Below, in pieces: positions 10,664 to 18,789 of a stretch of 64,000 nucleotides of DNA (positions are counted from its first letter, which is position 1; each line of letters starts with the position of its first letter). The stretch is from Cyanobium sp. E1_MAG_00006 (GTDB lineage: Bacteria; Cyanobacteriota; Cyanobacteriia; PCC-6307; Cyanobiaceae). The notes below the pieces were generated by a model. That model saw only the letters and a program-made list of their open reading frames with translations. It had not been told where the DNA came from and did not search any database. Both the position numbers and the translations under genes were made by a program. Location: NCBI GenBank assembly GCA_027488975.1, contig JAIYAQ010000037.1, forward strand, positions 1-64,000. Direction: 5' to 3'.

Positions 10664-13492
10664 TCAGGCAGCCGCACCGGCAGGGGCCGGCTGGAACATG
10701 AACATCGAGTAGATCACATTGCGACGCATCTGGGTCATCATCTCCAGGAACATGTCGTAGCCCTCATTCTTGTATTCGATCAAAGGATCCTTCTGGCCAT
10801 AGCCACGCAGGCCTACGGATTCGCGCAGGGCATCCATCGCCTGCAGATGCTCGCGCCAAAGGGTATCGATCTGCTGAAGAATGAAAAAGCGTTCGGCCTC
10901 TCGCATCAGGCCGGGGCGCTCCTGTTCAATCTGACCCTCCTTAATGTCGTAGGCGTTGCGGAGCTGCTCCTGCAGAAAGGCCTTGAGTTCCTCCACCGAC
11001 AAACCGCGAAGCTGATCAGGCTTGAGATCTTCAAGGATGTAGACAAATTCCTGAACCTTGCTCACCAGCCGATCGAGATTCCACTCCTCGGGCGGTAGAT
11101 CAGGATTCACGTAGGCTTCAACTATATCCTCCATCGTGCGCTCTCCGTAGCCCACCACCTGAGCTTTGAGCTCACGACCTTCAAGCACGCGCCGGCGCTC
11201 GGCGTAGACGGCTTTGCGCTGATTATTCATGACTTCGTCATACTCGAACACCTGCTTGCGGATGTCGTAGTAGTAGGTCTCCACCTTCTTCTGGGCACCC
11301 TCCAGGGAGCGAGTGAGCATGCCGGATTCAATCGGCATGTCTTCCTCCACGCGGAAGGCATTCATCAGGCCGGCCACGCGATCACCGCCGAAGATGCGCA
11401 ACAGGTTGTCTTCCAGCGAAAGGAAGAAACGGGTGGTGCCCGGGTCGCCTTGGCGCCCGGCGCGGCCACGTAGCTGGTTGTCCACCCGGCGAGATTCATG
11501 GCGCTCGGTGCCCACCACGTGCAGGCCACCGGCCTCGCGCACCTGTTGCTCCTCGGTGTGGGTCACCCCCTCATATTCCGCTTTGACGCGGTTGATTAGC
11601 GCCCGCAGCTGCTGAATGGGCGCGTCATCTGTGGGGGCCTTCTCCGCCGCCTGGGCGATGCGGTCTTCCAGTTCCAGCACCGTGAGCTGGCGGTCGCCCC
11701 AGCTCTTCACCAGATCCTGCACCAGCTCGTTGAGCGATTGCTCGGTGGCCTCACTCAACTTGCAGGGATAGAGCTCGCGCACGGCCTTGGCTTCAGCCGA
11801 ACTGCCGGCACCGGGGCCACGGCGAGGTGCCACGGGGCGATGCTCATCCTCCGGCCGCACCAGCCGCGGCAGCAGCACCTCGCGCAGCTTGAGGCGGGCC
11901 ATGTAGTCGGCGTTGCCGCCGAGGATGATGTCCGTACCGCGGCCGGCCATGTTGGTGGCGATGGTCACGGCACCGGCGCGACCGGCCTGGGCGATGATTT
12001 CGGCCTCCCGCTCCACGTTCTCAGGCTTGGCATTCAGCAGGTTGTGGGGAATGTCCTGCTCGGCCAGCAGCGAGCTGAGCAGCTCCGATTTCTCCACGCT
12101 GGTGGTACCCACCAGCACCGGCCGGCCGCCCCTGTGCACCTCGGCGGTTTCCAGAGCGACAGCGCGCCACTTGGCCACCTCGTTCTTGTACACCTGATCG
12201 GTCCAGTCGGCCCGTGAGCGCACGCGGTTGGTGGGAACGATCGTGACCTCAAGCTTGTAGGTCTTCTCGAACTCCACCTCCTCGGTCTTGGCGGTGCCGG
12301 TCATGCCCGCCAGACGCGGATAGAGCAGGAAGAAGTTCTGGTAGGTGATCGAGGCGAGCGTCTGCGTTTCGGGCTGGATCGGCAGACCTTCCTTGGCCTC
12401 GATCGCCTGGTGCTGGCCATCGCTCCAGCGGCGGCCCGGCATCACCCTGCCGGTGAATTCGTCAACGATCACCGCATCGCCGCCACGCACGATGTAATTG
12501 ACATCCTTGATGAACAGTTCCTTGGCCTTGAGGGCATTGTTGATGTAATGGGCCCAGGGGTCCTGCGGATCAAACAGATCGCTGACGCCCAGCAGCTCCT
12601 CAGCCTTGGCATAGCCCTCATCGGTGAGGGTGCAATTGCGCTGCTTCTCGTCGACTTCGTAGTCGCCCTCGGGATCAATGCCGTCCTTGCCCAGCTCAGC
12701 CGCGCGCACCAAGGCAGCGGCCACCTCAGCGGCCTTCTGGTACTTCTCCTGCGGGCGCTCCACCTGGCCGGAGATGATCAAGGGCGTGCGGGCCTCATCG
12801 ATCAGGATCGAATCGACCTCGTCGATCACGCAGTAGTGGAACTCGCGCTGCACCACCTCGGCGATGTCCGCCGCCATGTTGTCGCGCAGATAGTCGAAGC
12901 CGAGCTCCGAGTTGGTTGCGTAGGTGATGTCGCAGCCGTAGTTTCGGCGGCGGCTGGCGGGATCCATGTCCTGCTGGATCAGACCAACGCTCAAACCGAG
13001 GAAGCGGTGCACCTGGCCCATCCACTCGGCGTCGCGTCGGGCCAGATAGTCGTTCACCGTGACCACGTGCACGCCGCGGCCGGTGAGGGCGTTGAGGTAA
13101 GCGGGCAGGGTGGCCACGAGGGTCTTGCCCTCGCCGGTCTTCATCTCGGCGATCTGGCCGTCGTGCAGCACCATGCCGCCGATCAGCTGGACATCGAAGT
13201 GGCGCATGCCGAGCACACGCTTGCCGGCCTCGCGCACCACGGCGAAGGCCTGAGGCAGCAGCTCATCGAGCAGCTTGCGTTCCCGCTCCAGAGTGGTGTC
13301 GAGGCTCAGGCCCCGGCTGCGGCACTCCTCCTGCAGGGCTGAGAGCTTTTGGCGGAATTCCGAGGTGAGGCCACGCAGGTCCTCGTCGCTGAGGGAGGCC
13401 ACCTCCTCCTCAAGCAGGCTGATGTCGGAGACGATCGGCTGGTAGCGCTTCAGCTTGCGGGCATTGGGATCACCCAGCAACAGCTTGAGCAT
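10664..13492 (-). CDS. secA: Protein translocase ATPase SecA
   Basis: Motor that drives preproteins through SecYEG at the plasma and possibly thylakoid membrane. The 942 residues carry Walker A in [20 protein letters not shown], the DEAD box at [15 protein letters not shown], the preprotein cross-linking domain, the second nucleotide fold with [19 protein letters not shown] and [11 protein letters not shown], and a scaffold ending at [15 protein letters not shown]. The usual proteobacterial C-terminal zinc-binding Cys motif is absent, as in other cyanobacteria and chloroplasts. An Ala/Arg-rich insertion lies around [16 protein letters not shown]. Confidence 0.97.
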   Translation of the reverse strand: MLKLLLGDPNARKLKRYQPIVSDISLLEEEVASLSDEDLRGLTSEFRQKLSALQEECRSRGLSLDTTLERERKLLDELLPQAFAVVREAGKRVLGMRHFDVQLIGGMVLHDGQIAEMKTGEGKTLVATLPAYLNALTGRGVHVVTVNDYLARRDAEWMGQVHRFLGLSVGLIQQDMDPASRRRNYGCDITYATNSELGFDYLRDNMAADIAEVVQREFHYCVIDEVDSILIDEARTPLIISGQVERPQEKYQKAAEVAAALVRAAELGKDGIDPEGDYEVDEKQRNCTLTDEGYAKAEELLGVSDLFDPQDPWAHYINNALKAKELFIKDVNYIVRGGDAVIVDEFTGRVMPGRRWSDGQHQAIEAKEGLPIQPETQTLASITYQNFFLLYPRLAGMTGTAKTEEVEFEKTYKLEVTIVPTNRVRSRADWTDQVYKNEVAKWRAVALETAEVHRGGRPVLVGTTSVEKSELLSSLLAEQDIPHNLLNAKPENVEREAEIIAQAGRAGAVTIATNMAGRGTDIILGGNADYMARLKLREVLLPRLVRPEDEHRPVAPRRGPGAGSSAEAKAVRELYPCKLSEATEQSLNELVQDLVKSWGDRQLTVLELEDRIAQAAEKAPTDDAPIQQLRALINRVKAEYEGVTHTEEQQVREAGGLHVVGTERHESRRVDNQLRGRAGRQGDPGTTRFFLSLEDNLLRIFGGDRVAGLMNAFRVEEDMPIESGMLTRSLEGAQKKVETYYYDIRKQVFEYDEVMNNQRKAVYAERRRVLEGRELKAQVVGYGERTMEDIVEAYVNPDLPPEEWNLDRLVSKVQEFVYILEDLKPDQLRGLSVEELKAFLQEQLRNAYDIKEGQIEQERPGLMREAERFFILQQIDTLWREHLQAMDALRESVGLRGYGQKDPLIEYKNEGYDMFLEMMTQMRRNVIYSMFMFQPAPAGAAA

Positions 13493-13588
13493 GGAAAAAG
13501 GGCCGGATCGTGCTGGCAGCCAGCCTACTGAGGGCTGTTACCCGCCAAGGGTGAGGATTTGCTCTGCACCGATTGCGAAGGTGACCCG

Positions 13589-14032
13589 TTGAGCGCGGCC
13601 ATCCAACTGATCTGCCACCGGGCCGGGGCGTTGCGACTGCGCTGGTGGCCGGGACAGCTGCGACAGCTCCGGGCCCTGCTGGATGACCACAGCTTCTGGG
13701 CCCAGGGGCGCTCGCCGGCGCAGCTGCGACAGATGCTGGCGGGAAGCCAGGCGGTGGTGAGCGCCTGGCGAGGCGGACGCCTGGTGGGCTTCGGCCGGGC
13801 AACGAGTGACGGCGTGTTCCGGGCCGTTCTCTGGGATGTCGTGGTGGCTGGCGAGGAGCAGGGCCAGGGGTTGGGGCGGCAGCTGGTGGAGGCGCTGCTC
13901 GCCAGCAGGAACCTGGCTGGAGTGGAAAGGGTCTACCTGATGACCACGAACAGCACCGGCTTCTACAAGCGGCTGGGATTCGACGTGATCACCAACCAGA
14001 AGCTGATGATTTTGGATCAATCAAGCGGATGA
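13589..14032 (+). CDS. GNAT-family N-acetyltransferase
   Basis: Transfers an acetyl group from acetyl-CoA to an unknown amine. The fold is visible as LVGFGRATSDGVFRAVLWDVVV (beta4 region), the acetyl-CoA loop EEQGQGLGRQLVEALL, and VERVYLMTTNSTGFYKRLGF. TTG 13589 is preferred because GAAGG sits 7 bases upstream; TTG 13559 would add ten residues. The stop codon lies inside the 3' end of the oppositely oriented tRNA-Gly gene, an overlap of 9 bases. It is divergent from secA. Confidence 0.85.
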   Translation: MSAAIQLICHRAGALRLRWWPGQLRQLRALLDDHSFWAQGRSPAQLRQMLAGSQAVVSAWRGGRLVGFGRATSDGVFRAVLWDVVVAGEEQGQGLGRQLVEALLASRNLAGVERVYLMTTNSTGFYKRLGFDVITNQKLMILDQSSG

Positions 14033-14095
14033 AGAGATTCGAACTCTCGACCCTCTCCTTGGCAAGGAGATGCTCTACCACTGAGCTACATCCGC
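14024..14095 (-). tRNA. tRNA-Gly (anticodon GCC)
   Basis: The reverse complement folds as a cloverleaf: acceptor stem GCGGATG/CATCCGC, D arm GCTC-AGTGGTA-GAGC, anticodon stem TCTCC/GGAGA with loop TTGCCAA (anticodon GCC), T arm GAGAG-TTCGAAT-CTCTT. The discriminator base is T, as expected for tRNA-Gly. CCA is not encoded. It lies downstream of rfbB on the same strand. Confidence 0.97.
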
Positions 14096-14184
14096 ATCCG
14101 ACTGGTGACGTCACCGATGGTGGCGTGTCCGTCGACCGGCAGTTCCGCCGACTGAATGAGCATGCACCACCGAGGTGCCCGAGG

Positions 14185-15291
14185 TCAAATGGGACTCGTG
14201 GCCTGGCCGATGCGCTGACCGTGGTAGCCGGCCCGGGCCCGCACCTGGCTGCACCAGTCCTGGTGCTCCAGATACCAGCGCACGGTGGCCTCCAGGCCGG
14301 CCTCAAAGCTGTGGCTGGGCTGCCAGCCCAGCTCGCTGCTGATGCGGGCCGGATCGATGGCATAGCGGCGATCGTGGCCGGGGCGATCTGTCACCGGCGT
14401 GATCAGGCGGGCATGGGGGGCACCGGCGGGCAGCAGCTGATCAAGCAGGGTGCAGATCGATTCCACCACCTGCTTGTTGGTGCGCTCACCGTGCCCCCCT
14501 ACGCAATAGCTCCGGCCCAGCTCGCCGCGGGTGGCCGCCAGCAGCAGGGCATCCACGTGGTCATCCACGTAGAGCCAGTCGCGCACGTTGGCACCATCGC
14601 CGTAGAGCGGGATCGGCTCGCCGGCGGCGGCCTTAAGGATCACCACCGGGATGAGTTTCTCGGGGAACTGCCAGGAGCCGTAGTTGTTGGAGCAATTGGT
14701 GAGCACCACCGGCAGGCCGTAGGTGTGGTGCCAGGCGTTCACCAGGTGGTCGCTGGCTGCCTTGCTGGCCGAATAGGGGCTGCGCGGGTCGTACGGGGTG
14801 GTTTCCGAGAAGCGGCCTGTGTCGCCCAGCGAGCCGAACACCTCATCGGTGGAGATGTGGTGGAAGCGGAAGCCATCGCGACGCTCAGCCGGCAGGGTCT
14901 CCCAATGGGCGCGCACCGCCTGCAGCAGGTGGAAGGTGCCGCTCACGTTGCTGTCGATGAAGGCAGCCGGCCCATCGATGGAGCGGTCCACATGGCTCTC
15001 GGCTGCCAGGTGCAGCACCAGATCGGGATCGGCCTGACGCACGGCCTCAGCGGTGGCGACCGCATCGGTGAGGTTCACCCGCAGCAGGGTGTGACGCTCC
15101 GCAGCCTGGGGCAGCGCCTCGATGCTGGTGAGGTCGCTGGCGTAGCCCATCTTGTCGAGGTTGAACACCTCGGCCTTGCTGTCGGCCAGCAGGCGCCGCA
15201 CCATCGCCCCGCCGATGAAGCCAGCGCCGCCGGTCACCAGGATGCGGCGGCGGTTGGCGAGGAGCTCAGCGGCAGAAGGCATGGGGGTCAT
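14185..15291 (-). CDS. rfbB: dTDP-glucose 4,6-dehydratase
   Basis: Second step of dTDP-L-rhamnose synthesis, making dTDP-4-keto-6-deoxyglucose. The short-chain dehydrogenase fold shows the NAD motif VTGGAGFIGG, LAAESHVDRSID, the catalytic STDEVFGSLG with its Thr-Asp-Glu, and PYSASKAASDHLV holding the Tyr-Lys pair. ATG 15291 gives 368 residues and a 61-base gap to rfbD; the longer ORF start at 15369 would run into rfbD. It is the last gene of the rhamnose run before tRNA-Gly. Confidence 0.95.
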   Translation of the reverse strand: MTPMPSAAELLANRRRILVTGGAGFIGGAMVRRLLADSKAEVFNLDKMGYASDLTSIEALPQAAERHTLLRVNLTDAVATAEAVRQADPDLVLHLAAESHVDRSIDGPAAFIDSNVSGTFHLLQAVRAHWETLPAERRDGFRFHHISTDEVFGSLGDTGRFSETTPYDPRSPYSASKAASDHLVNAWHHTYGLPVVLTNCSNNYGSWQFPEKLIPVVILKAAAGEPIPLYGDGANVRDWLYVDDHVDALLLAATRGELGRSYCVGGHGERTNKQVVESICTLLDQLLPAGAPHARLITPVTDRPGHDRRYAIDPARISSELGWQPSHSFEAGLEATVRWYLEHQDWCSQVRARAGYHGQRIGQATSPI

Positions 15292-15352
15292 GGACGCTGG
15301 AGAGTCGTTAGGGACGAGAGGGAGACTGTGATGCGCTGGTCTGAGACGCTGC

Positions 15353-16291
15353 TCAGACGCTGGCAGCAAGCAGCTGCCGCAGAGCCGTGCGCCAATGCGT
15401 GGGCTCCAGCGCCAGAGCCCGGCGTGTGTCCGTGCAGTCGAGCAGGGAGTAGCTGGGGCGCTGCGCTGGGGTGGGGTAGTCGACCGTGGTGATGGGATTC
15501 ACCACGGCAGCGCACTCCAGCAGACCAAGATCCACAGCCAGCTCCCCCACCGCCACGGCGACGTCGTACCAGCTGGCGGCACCGGCATCGCTCCAATGCA
15601 GGATCGGGCCCAAGGCGCTGCTGGAGTCAGCGCTGAGGCCTGCGGACCGTTCGATCACGCGCCAGCAGGCCTGCGCCAGGGTGTGGGTGCAGGTGGGGCA
15701 GCCAACCTGATCGGCCACCACAGCCAGGGGCTGGCCACTGGCCCCGCGCTCGCGGTGCAGCCGCAGCATGGTGAGCGCAAAGTTGCGGCCCACCGGACCC
15801 ATCACCCAGCTGGTGCGCAGGATCACGCCCCGGCCATTGCTCCCCAGCAGCTGCTCCACGGCGTCCTCGCCAGCTGCTTTGCTGGCGCCATAGACCCCCA
15901 GAGGATCGCGGGGCTGCTCCGGGCGGTAGGGACTGCCCTGAGCGCCGTTGAAGACGAAATCGGTGCTCACCTGCAGCAGGCTCCCACCGGTTTCCCTCAG
16001 GGCCTCAGCGAAGGCGCGCGGGGCGCCGGCATTGACGGCATGGGCCAGCTCGGGCTCGCTTTCGGCCTTGTCCACCGCGGTGTAGGCGCCGCCGTTGAGC
16101 ACCCAGTCCGGCCGGTGCTGATTCACAGCGGCACGGCAGGCCTCGGCATCGGCCAGATCGAGCGCGATCAGGCCATCGCCATCAGCGCCGCTGCCACTGC
16201 GGCTGGTGGCGATCAGCTCCACGCCGGTGGGCACCTGCTGGCGCAGGGCGTGGCCGAGCTGACCGGCGGCGCCGGTGAGAAGAACCTTCAT
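15353..16291 (-). CDS. rfbD: dTDP-4-dehydrorhamnose reductase
   Basis: Last step to dTDP-L-rhamnose, using NAD(P)H. The 312 residues have the nucleotide-binding LLTGAAGQLGHAL, the substrate region STDFVFNGAQGSPYRP, the catalytic YGASK (in GVYGASKAAGEDAV) and ILRTSWVMGPVGRNF. Its ATG overlaps the rfbC stop as ATGA (16291-16288), so translation is coupled. Confidence 0.95.
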   Translation of the reverse strand: MKVLLTGAAGQLGHALRQQVPTGVELIATSRSGSGADGDGLIALDLADAEACRAAVNQHRPDWVLNGGAYTAVDKAESEPELAHAVNAGAPRAFAEALRETGGSLLQVSTDFVFNGAQGSPYRPEQPRDPLGVYGASKAAGEDAVEQLLGSNGRGVILRTSWVMGPVGRNFALTMLRLHRERGASGQPLAVVADQVGCPTCTHTLAQACWRVIERSAGLSADSSSALGPILHWSDAGAASWYDVAVAVGELAVDLGLLECAAVVNPITTVDYPTPAQRPSYSLLDCTDTRRALALEPTHWRTALRQLLAASV

Positions 16292-16899
16292 GGGAACACA
16301 TCCCCTGCTGCCAGGGCCTCGGCAAGGCTGGGTGCCTGGGCGTCCTTGGCAGCCAGCAGCGGCTGACCAGCTGGGCCACCTGGCTGCTCTGCGGGCAGGC
16401 CCTCCTCTGGCCAGTGGATCGCAAGCGCAGGGTCATCCCAGCGGACAGCCCGTTCGCAGGCCTGGCTCCAGAAGTCGGTGGTCTTGTAGAGCACCTCAGC
16501 GTGGTCGCTCAGGGTGAGAAAGCCATGGGCGAAACCCACAGGCACCCAGAGTTGCTGGTGGTTCTCGGCGCTCAGGCGCGCCCCCACCCACTGCCCGAAG
16601 CTGGGCGAACTGCGGCGCAGATCGACCGCCACATCGAAGATCTCACCCAGCACGCAACGCACGAGCTTGCCCTGGGGATTGGGAGGCAGCTGGTAGTGCA
16701 GGCCTCGCAGCACACCGCGACTGGAGCGGGAATGGTTGTCCTGCACCAGAGCCACCGGCTCCTGCCCGTGATCCGCCAGCAGCAGCTGCCAGTGGCGCTC
16801 ATTCCAGCTCTCGAAGAAGAAGCCGCGGGCGTCGCCGAACACCCGTGGTGTGATCAGCAGCGGCCCGGCGATCGAGAAGGCCTGAACAGACGGACTCAT
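16288..16899 (-). CDS. rfbC: dTDP-4-dehydrorhamnose 3,5-epimerase
   Basis: Third step of dTDP-L-rhamnose synthesis, a double epimerisation. The cupin core has PRVFGDARGFFFESW, DNHSRSSRGVLRGLHYQ with the catalytic His, VFDVAVDLRRSSPSFG-type sequence at EIFDVAVDLRRSSPSFG, VPVGFAHGFL and VLYKTTDFW with the catalytic Tyr. At 203 residues it has about 20 more Ala/Pro-rich residues at the C-terminus than typical. It lies between rfbA (39-base gap) and rfbD (overlap). Confidence 0.94.
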   Translation of the reverse strand: MSPSVQAFSIAGPLLITPRVFGDARGFFFESWNERHWQLLLADHGQEPVALVQDNHSRSSRGVLRGLHYQLPPNPQGKLVRCVLGEIFDVAVDLRRSSPSFGQWVGARLSAENHQQLWVPVGFAHGFLTLSDHAEVLYKTTDFWSQACERAVRWDDPALAIHWPEEGLPAEQPGGPAGQPLLAAKDAQAPSLAEALAAGDVFP

Positions 16900-16938
16900 G
16901 GGGGCTCCTGCATCACGGCATCCTCAGGCAGGGCATCC

Positions 16939-17829
16939 TCAGAGCAGGTTCGTCTGGCCATCGTCGAGCAGCCGCAGCAGGTATCCGCCGTAGCCGCTCT
17001 TGCGCAGGGGTTCCGCCAGGGCAGCGAGCTGCTCGCCGCTGATCCAGCCCTGGCGCCAGGCCACCTCCTCCGGGCAGCCCACCTTGAGAGCCTGACGGTG
17101 CTCGAGCGTGCGGATGTAGCTGCTGGCCTCGTGCAGGGAATCGCAGGTGCCGGTATCCAGCCAGGCCATGCCGCGGCCCATCAGCTCCACGCGCAGCAGG
17201 CCCTCCTCAAGGTATAGACGGTTGAGGTCGGTGATCTCCAGCTCTCCCCGCGGCGAGGGCTGCACCTGGCGGGCCCGCTCCACAACGGTGGCGTCATAGA
17301 AATACAGCCCGGTGACGGCGTAACGGGATCGCGGCTTGCTGGGCTTCTCCTCAATGCCCACCACCCGGCCGTCGCCGGCGAACTCCACCACGCCGTAGCG
17401 CTCCGGATCGCGCACCGGGTAGGCGAACACCGTGGCACCCTCGTCGCCGCCGTTGCTGGACTGCAACTGCGGCACCAGATCATGGCCGTGGAACAGGTTG
17501 TCGCCCAGCACCAGCGCCGCCGGTGCACCAGAGAGAAAGTCGGCTCCGATCAGGAAGGCCTGAGCCAGGCCATCGGGGCTGGGTTGCACCGCGTACTGAA
17601 TCGTCATGCCCCAGGCGCTGCCATCACCGAGCAGGCGCTGGAAGGCGGCCTGATCTTGGGGGGTGGTGATGATCAGCACCTCACGGAGTCCGGCCAGCAT
17701 CAACGTGCTGAGCGGATAGAAGATCATCGGCTTGTCGTACACCGGCAGCAACTGCTTGCTTACGGCCTGGGTGATCGGGTGCAGGCGTGTGCCGCTACCG
17801 CCGGCCAGGATGATCCCCTTGCGTGTCAT
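16939..17829 (-). CDS. rfbA: Glucose-1-phosphate thymidylyltransferase
   Basis: First step of dTDP-L-rhamnose synthesis: dTTP plus glucose 1-phosphate gives dTDP-glucose. The 296 residues begin with the nucleotidyltransferase signature [16 protein letters not shown] and [17 protein letters not shown], and include [33 protein letters not shown] and [10 protein letters not shown]. It follows ribH by 9 bases, so the rhamnose genes are probably read through from ribH. Confidence 0.96.
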   Translation of the reverse strand: MTRKGIILAGGSGTRLHPITQAVSKQLLPVYDKPMIFYPLSTLMLAGLREVLIITTPQDQAAFQRLLGDGSAWGMTIQYAVQPSPDGLAQAFLIGADFLSGAPAALVLGDNLFHGHDLVPQLQSSNGGDEGATVFAYPVRDPERYGVVEFAGDGRVVGIEEKPSKPRSRYAVTGLYFYDATVVERARQVQPSPRGELEITDLNRLYLEEGLLRVELMGRGMAWLDTGTCDSLHEASSYIRTLEHRQALKVGCPEEVAWRQGWISGEQLAALAEPLRKSGYGGYLLRLLDDGQTNLL

Positions 17830-17838
17830 CAGCTCGCC

Positions 17839-18318
17839 TCAGTTCGCCAGCGCAGCCATCAGGCTGCCCATCTCAATCGCCTGAAGGCCGTAGCTCCAGC
17901 CCAGGTTGCTCTTGATGCCGGCACGCTCGAGCGCCTGCTGCATCGTGTCGGTTGTGAGTACACCGAAGATCACCGGCACACCCGTGTCGCGGCTGACGGC
18001 TGCCACACCCTTGCTCACCTCGGCCACCACCACATCGAAGTGGGGGGTGTCGCCGCGGATCACGGCCCCCAGGGTGACCACCACCTGATAGCGACCGCTG
18101 GCGGCCAGCTTCTGAGCCACCAGCGGGATCTCGAAGCTGCCCGGCACCCAGGCCGTATCGAGCTGTGCGCTGCTGGCAGACGTATCGATGCCGTGGCGAC
18201 CGAGGCAGTCGAGGCAGCCGCTCAACAACTTGGCGGTAACGAGGTCATTGAAGCGGGCCACCACGATGGCCACGTGCAGGGATGAAGCCCCCGAGAACTG
18301 CCCTTCAAAGACGGTCAC
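17839..18318 (-). CDS. ribH: 6,7-dimethyl-8-ribityllumazine synthase
   Basis: Penultimate step of riboflavin synthesis. The 159 residues carry [49 protein letters not shown] with the catalytic His, and [23 protein letters not shown] start. It lies between psbZ and rfbA on the same strand; a short GC hairpin separates it from psbZ. Confidence 0.95.
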   Translation of the reverse strand: MTVFEGQFSGASSLHVAIVVARFNDLVTAKLLSGCLDCLGRHGIDTSASSAQLDTAWVPGSFEIPLVAQKLAASGRYQVVVTLGAVIRGDTPHFDVVVAEVSKGVAAVSRDTGVPVIFGVLTTDTMQQALERAGIKSNLGWSYGLQAIEMGSLMAALAN

Positions 18319-18357
18319 CGATCAGCGGCGCAGATCTGCCGAGCCTAGGCAGTGACC

Positions 18358-18378
18358 GGAAACGGGCTGTTGAGCCCG
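18358..18378 (-). terminator. Weak terminator-like hairpin after psbZ
   Basis: Read on the minus strand, the stem CGGGCT/AGCCCG (18378-18373 and 18368-18363) has a 4-base loop and is followed by only three T residues. It lies 24 bases past the psbZ stop and could partly end psbZ transcripts before ribH. Confidence 0.35.
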
Positions 18379-18401
18379 GCAGCGGATGGCGCGGTGTGAC
18401 C

Positions 18402-18590
18402 TCAGGCCACGAAGACGCTCATGCCCCAGTTCACCAGCACCAGCGCCACCCAGGCGAGGCTGCCCAACAGGATCAGGCGGTTGGAGTTGCCGCTGGTGTC
18501 GTTGCTGGCGTACAGCACCGGCACGGCGACGATCAGCGCGAACGACAGCACCACCAGGGCCAGAACGGTGAGGGTGTTGAGGATCGTCAT
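18402..18590 (-). CDS. psbZ: Photosystem II protein Z (Ycf9)
   Basis: Small thylakoid protein of the photosystem II core periphery. All 62 residues match the family length and two-helix layout: helix 1 in LTVLALVVLSFALIVAVPVLYA, the polar turn SNDTSGNSNRLIL, helix 2 in GSLAWVALVLVNWGMSVFV. It identifies the organism as a cyanobacterium. It is divergent from mutS across a 199-base gap in which I see no other gene. Confidence 0.95.
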   Translation of the reverse strand: MTILNTLTVLALVVLSFALIVAVPVLYASNDTSGNSNRLILLGSLAWVALVLVNWGMSVFVA

Positions 18591-18789
18591 GGATCAGCGG
18601 TGGGGAGCAGCTGCGGGACCAGCCGGTCAGTCTGGGGATTCTCACATGGGGGTTCAACCACGCCGGCCGGGGGGTCGGGCTTGCTTCACATGTTGTGGCG
18701 CGGCTGCGGCGCGCAGGGGCGGAGCGGACGGACGCAAGGGCCAAAGCGACTGGCTGGAAGACTCCCCCTACGATCAGGCCCCGTCCTGA

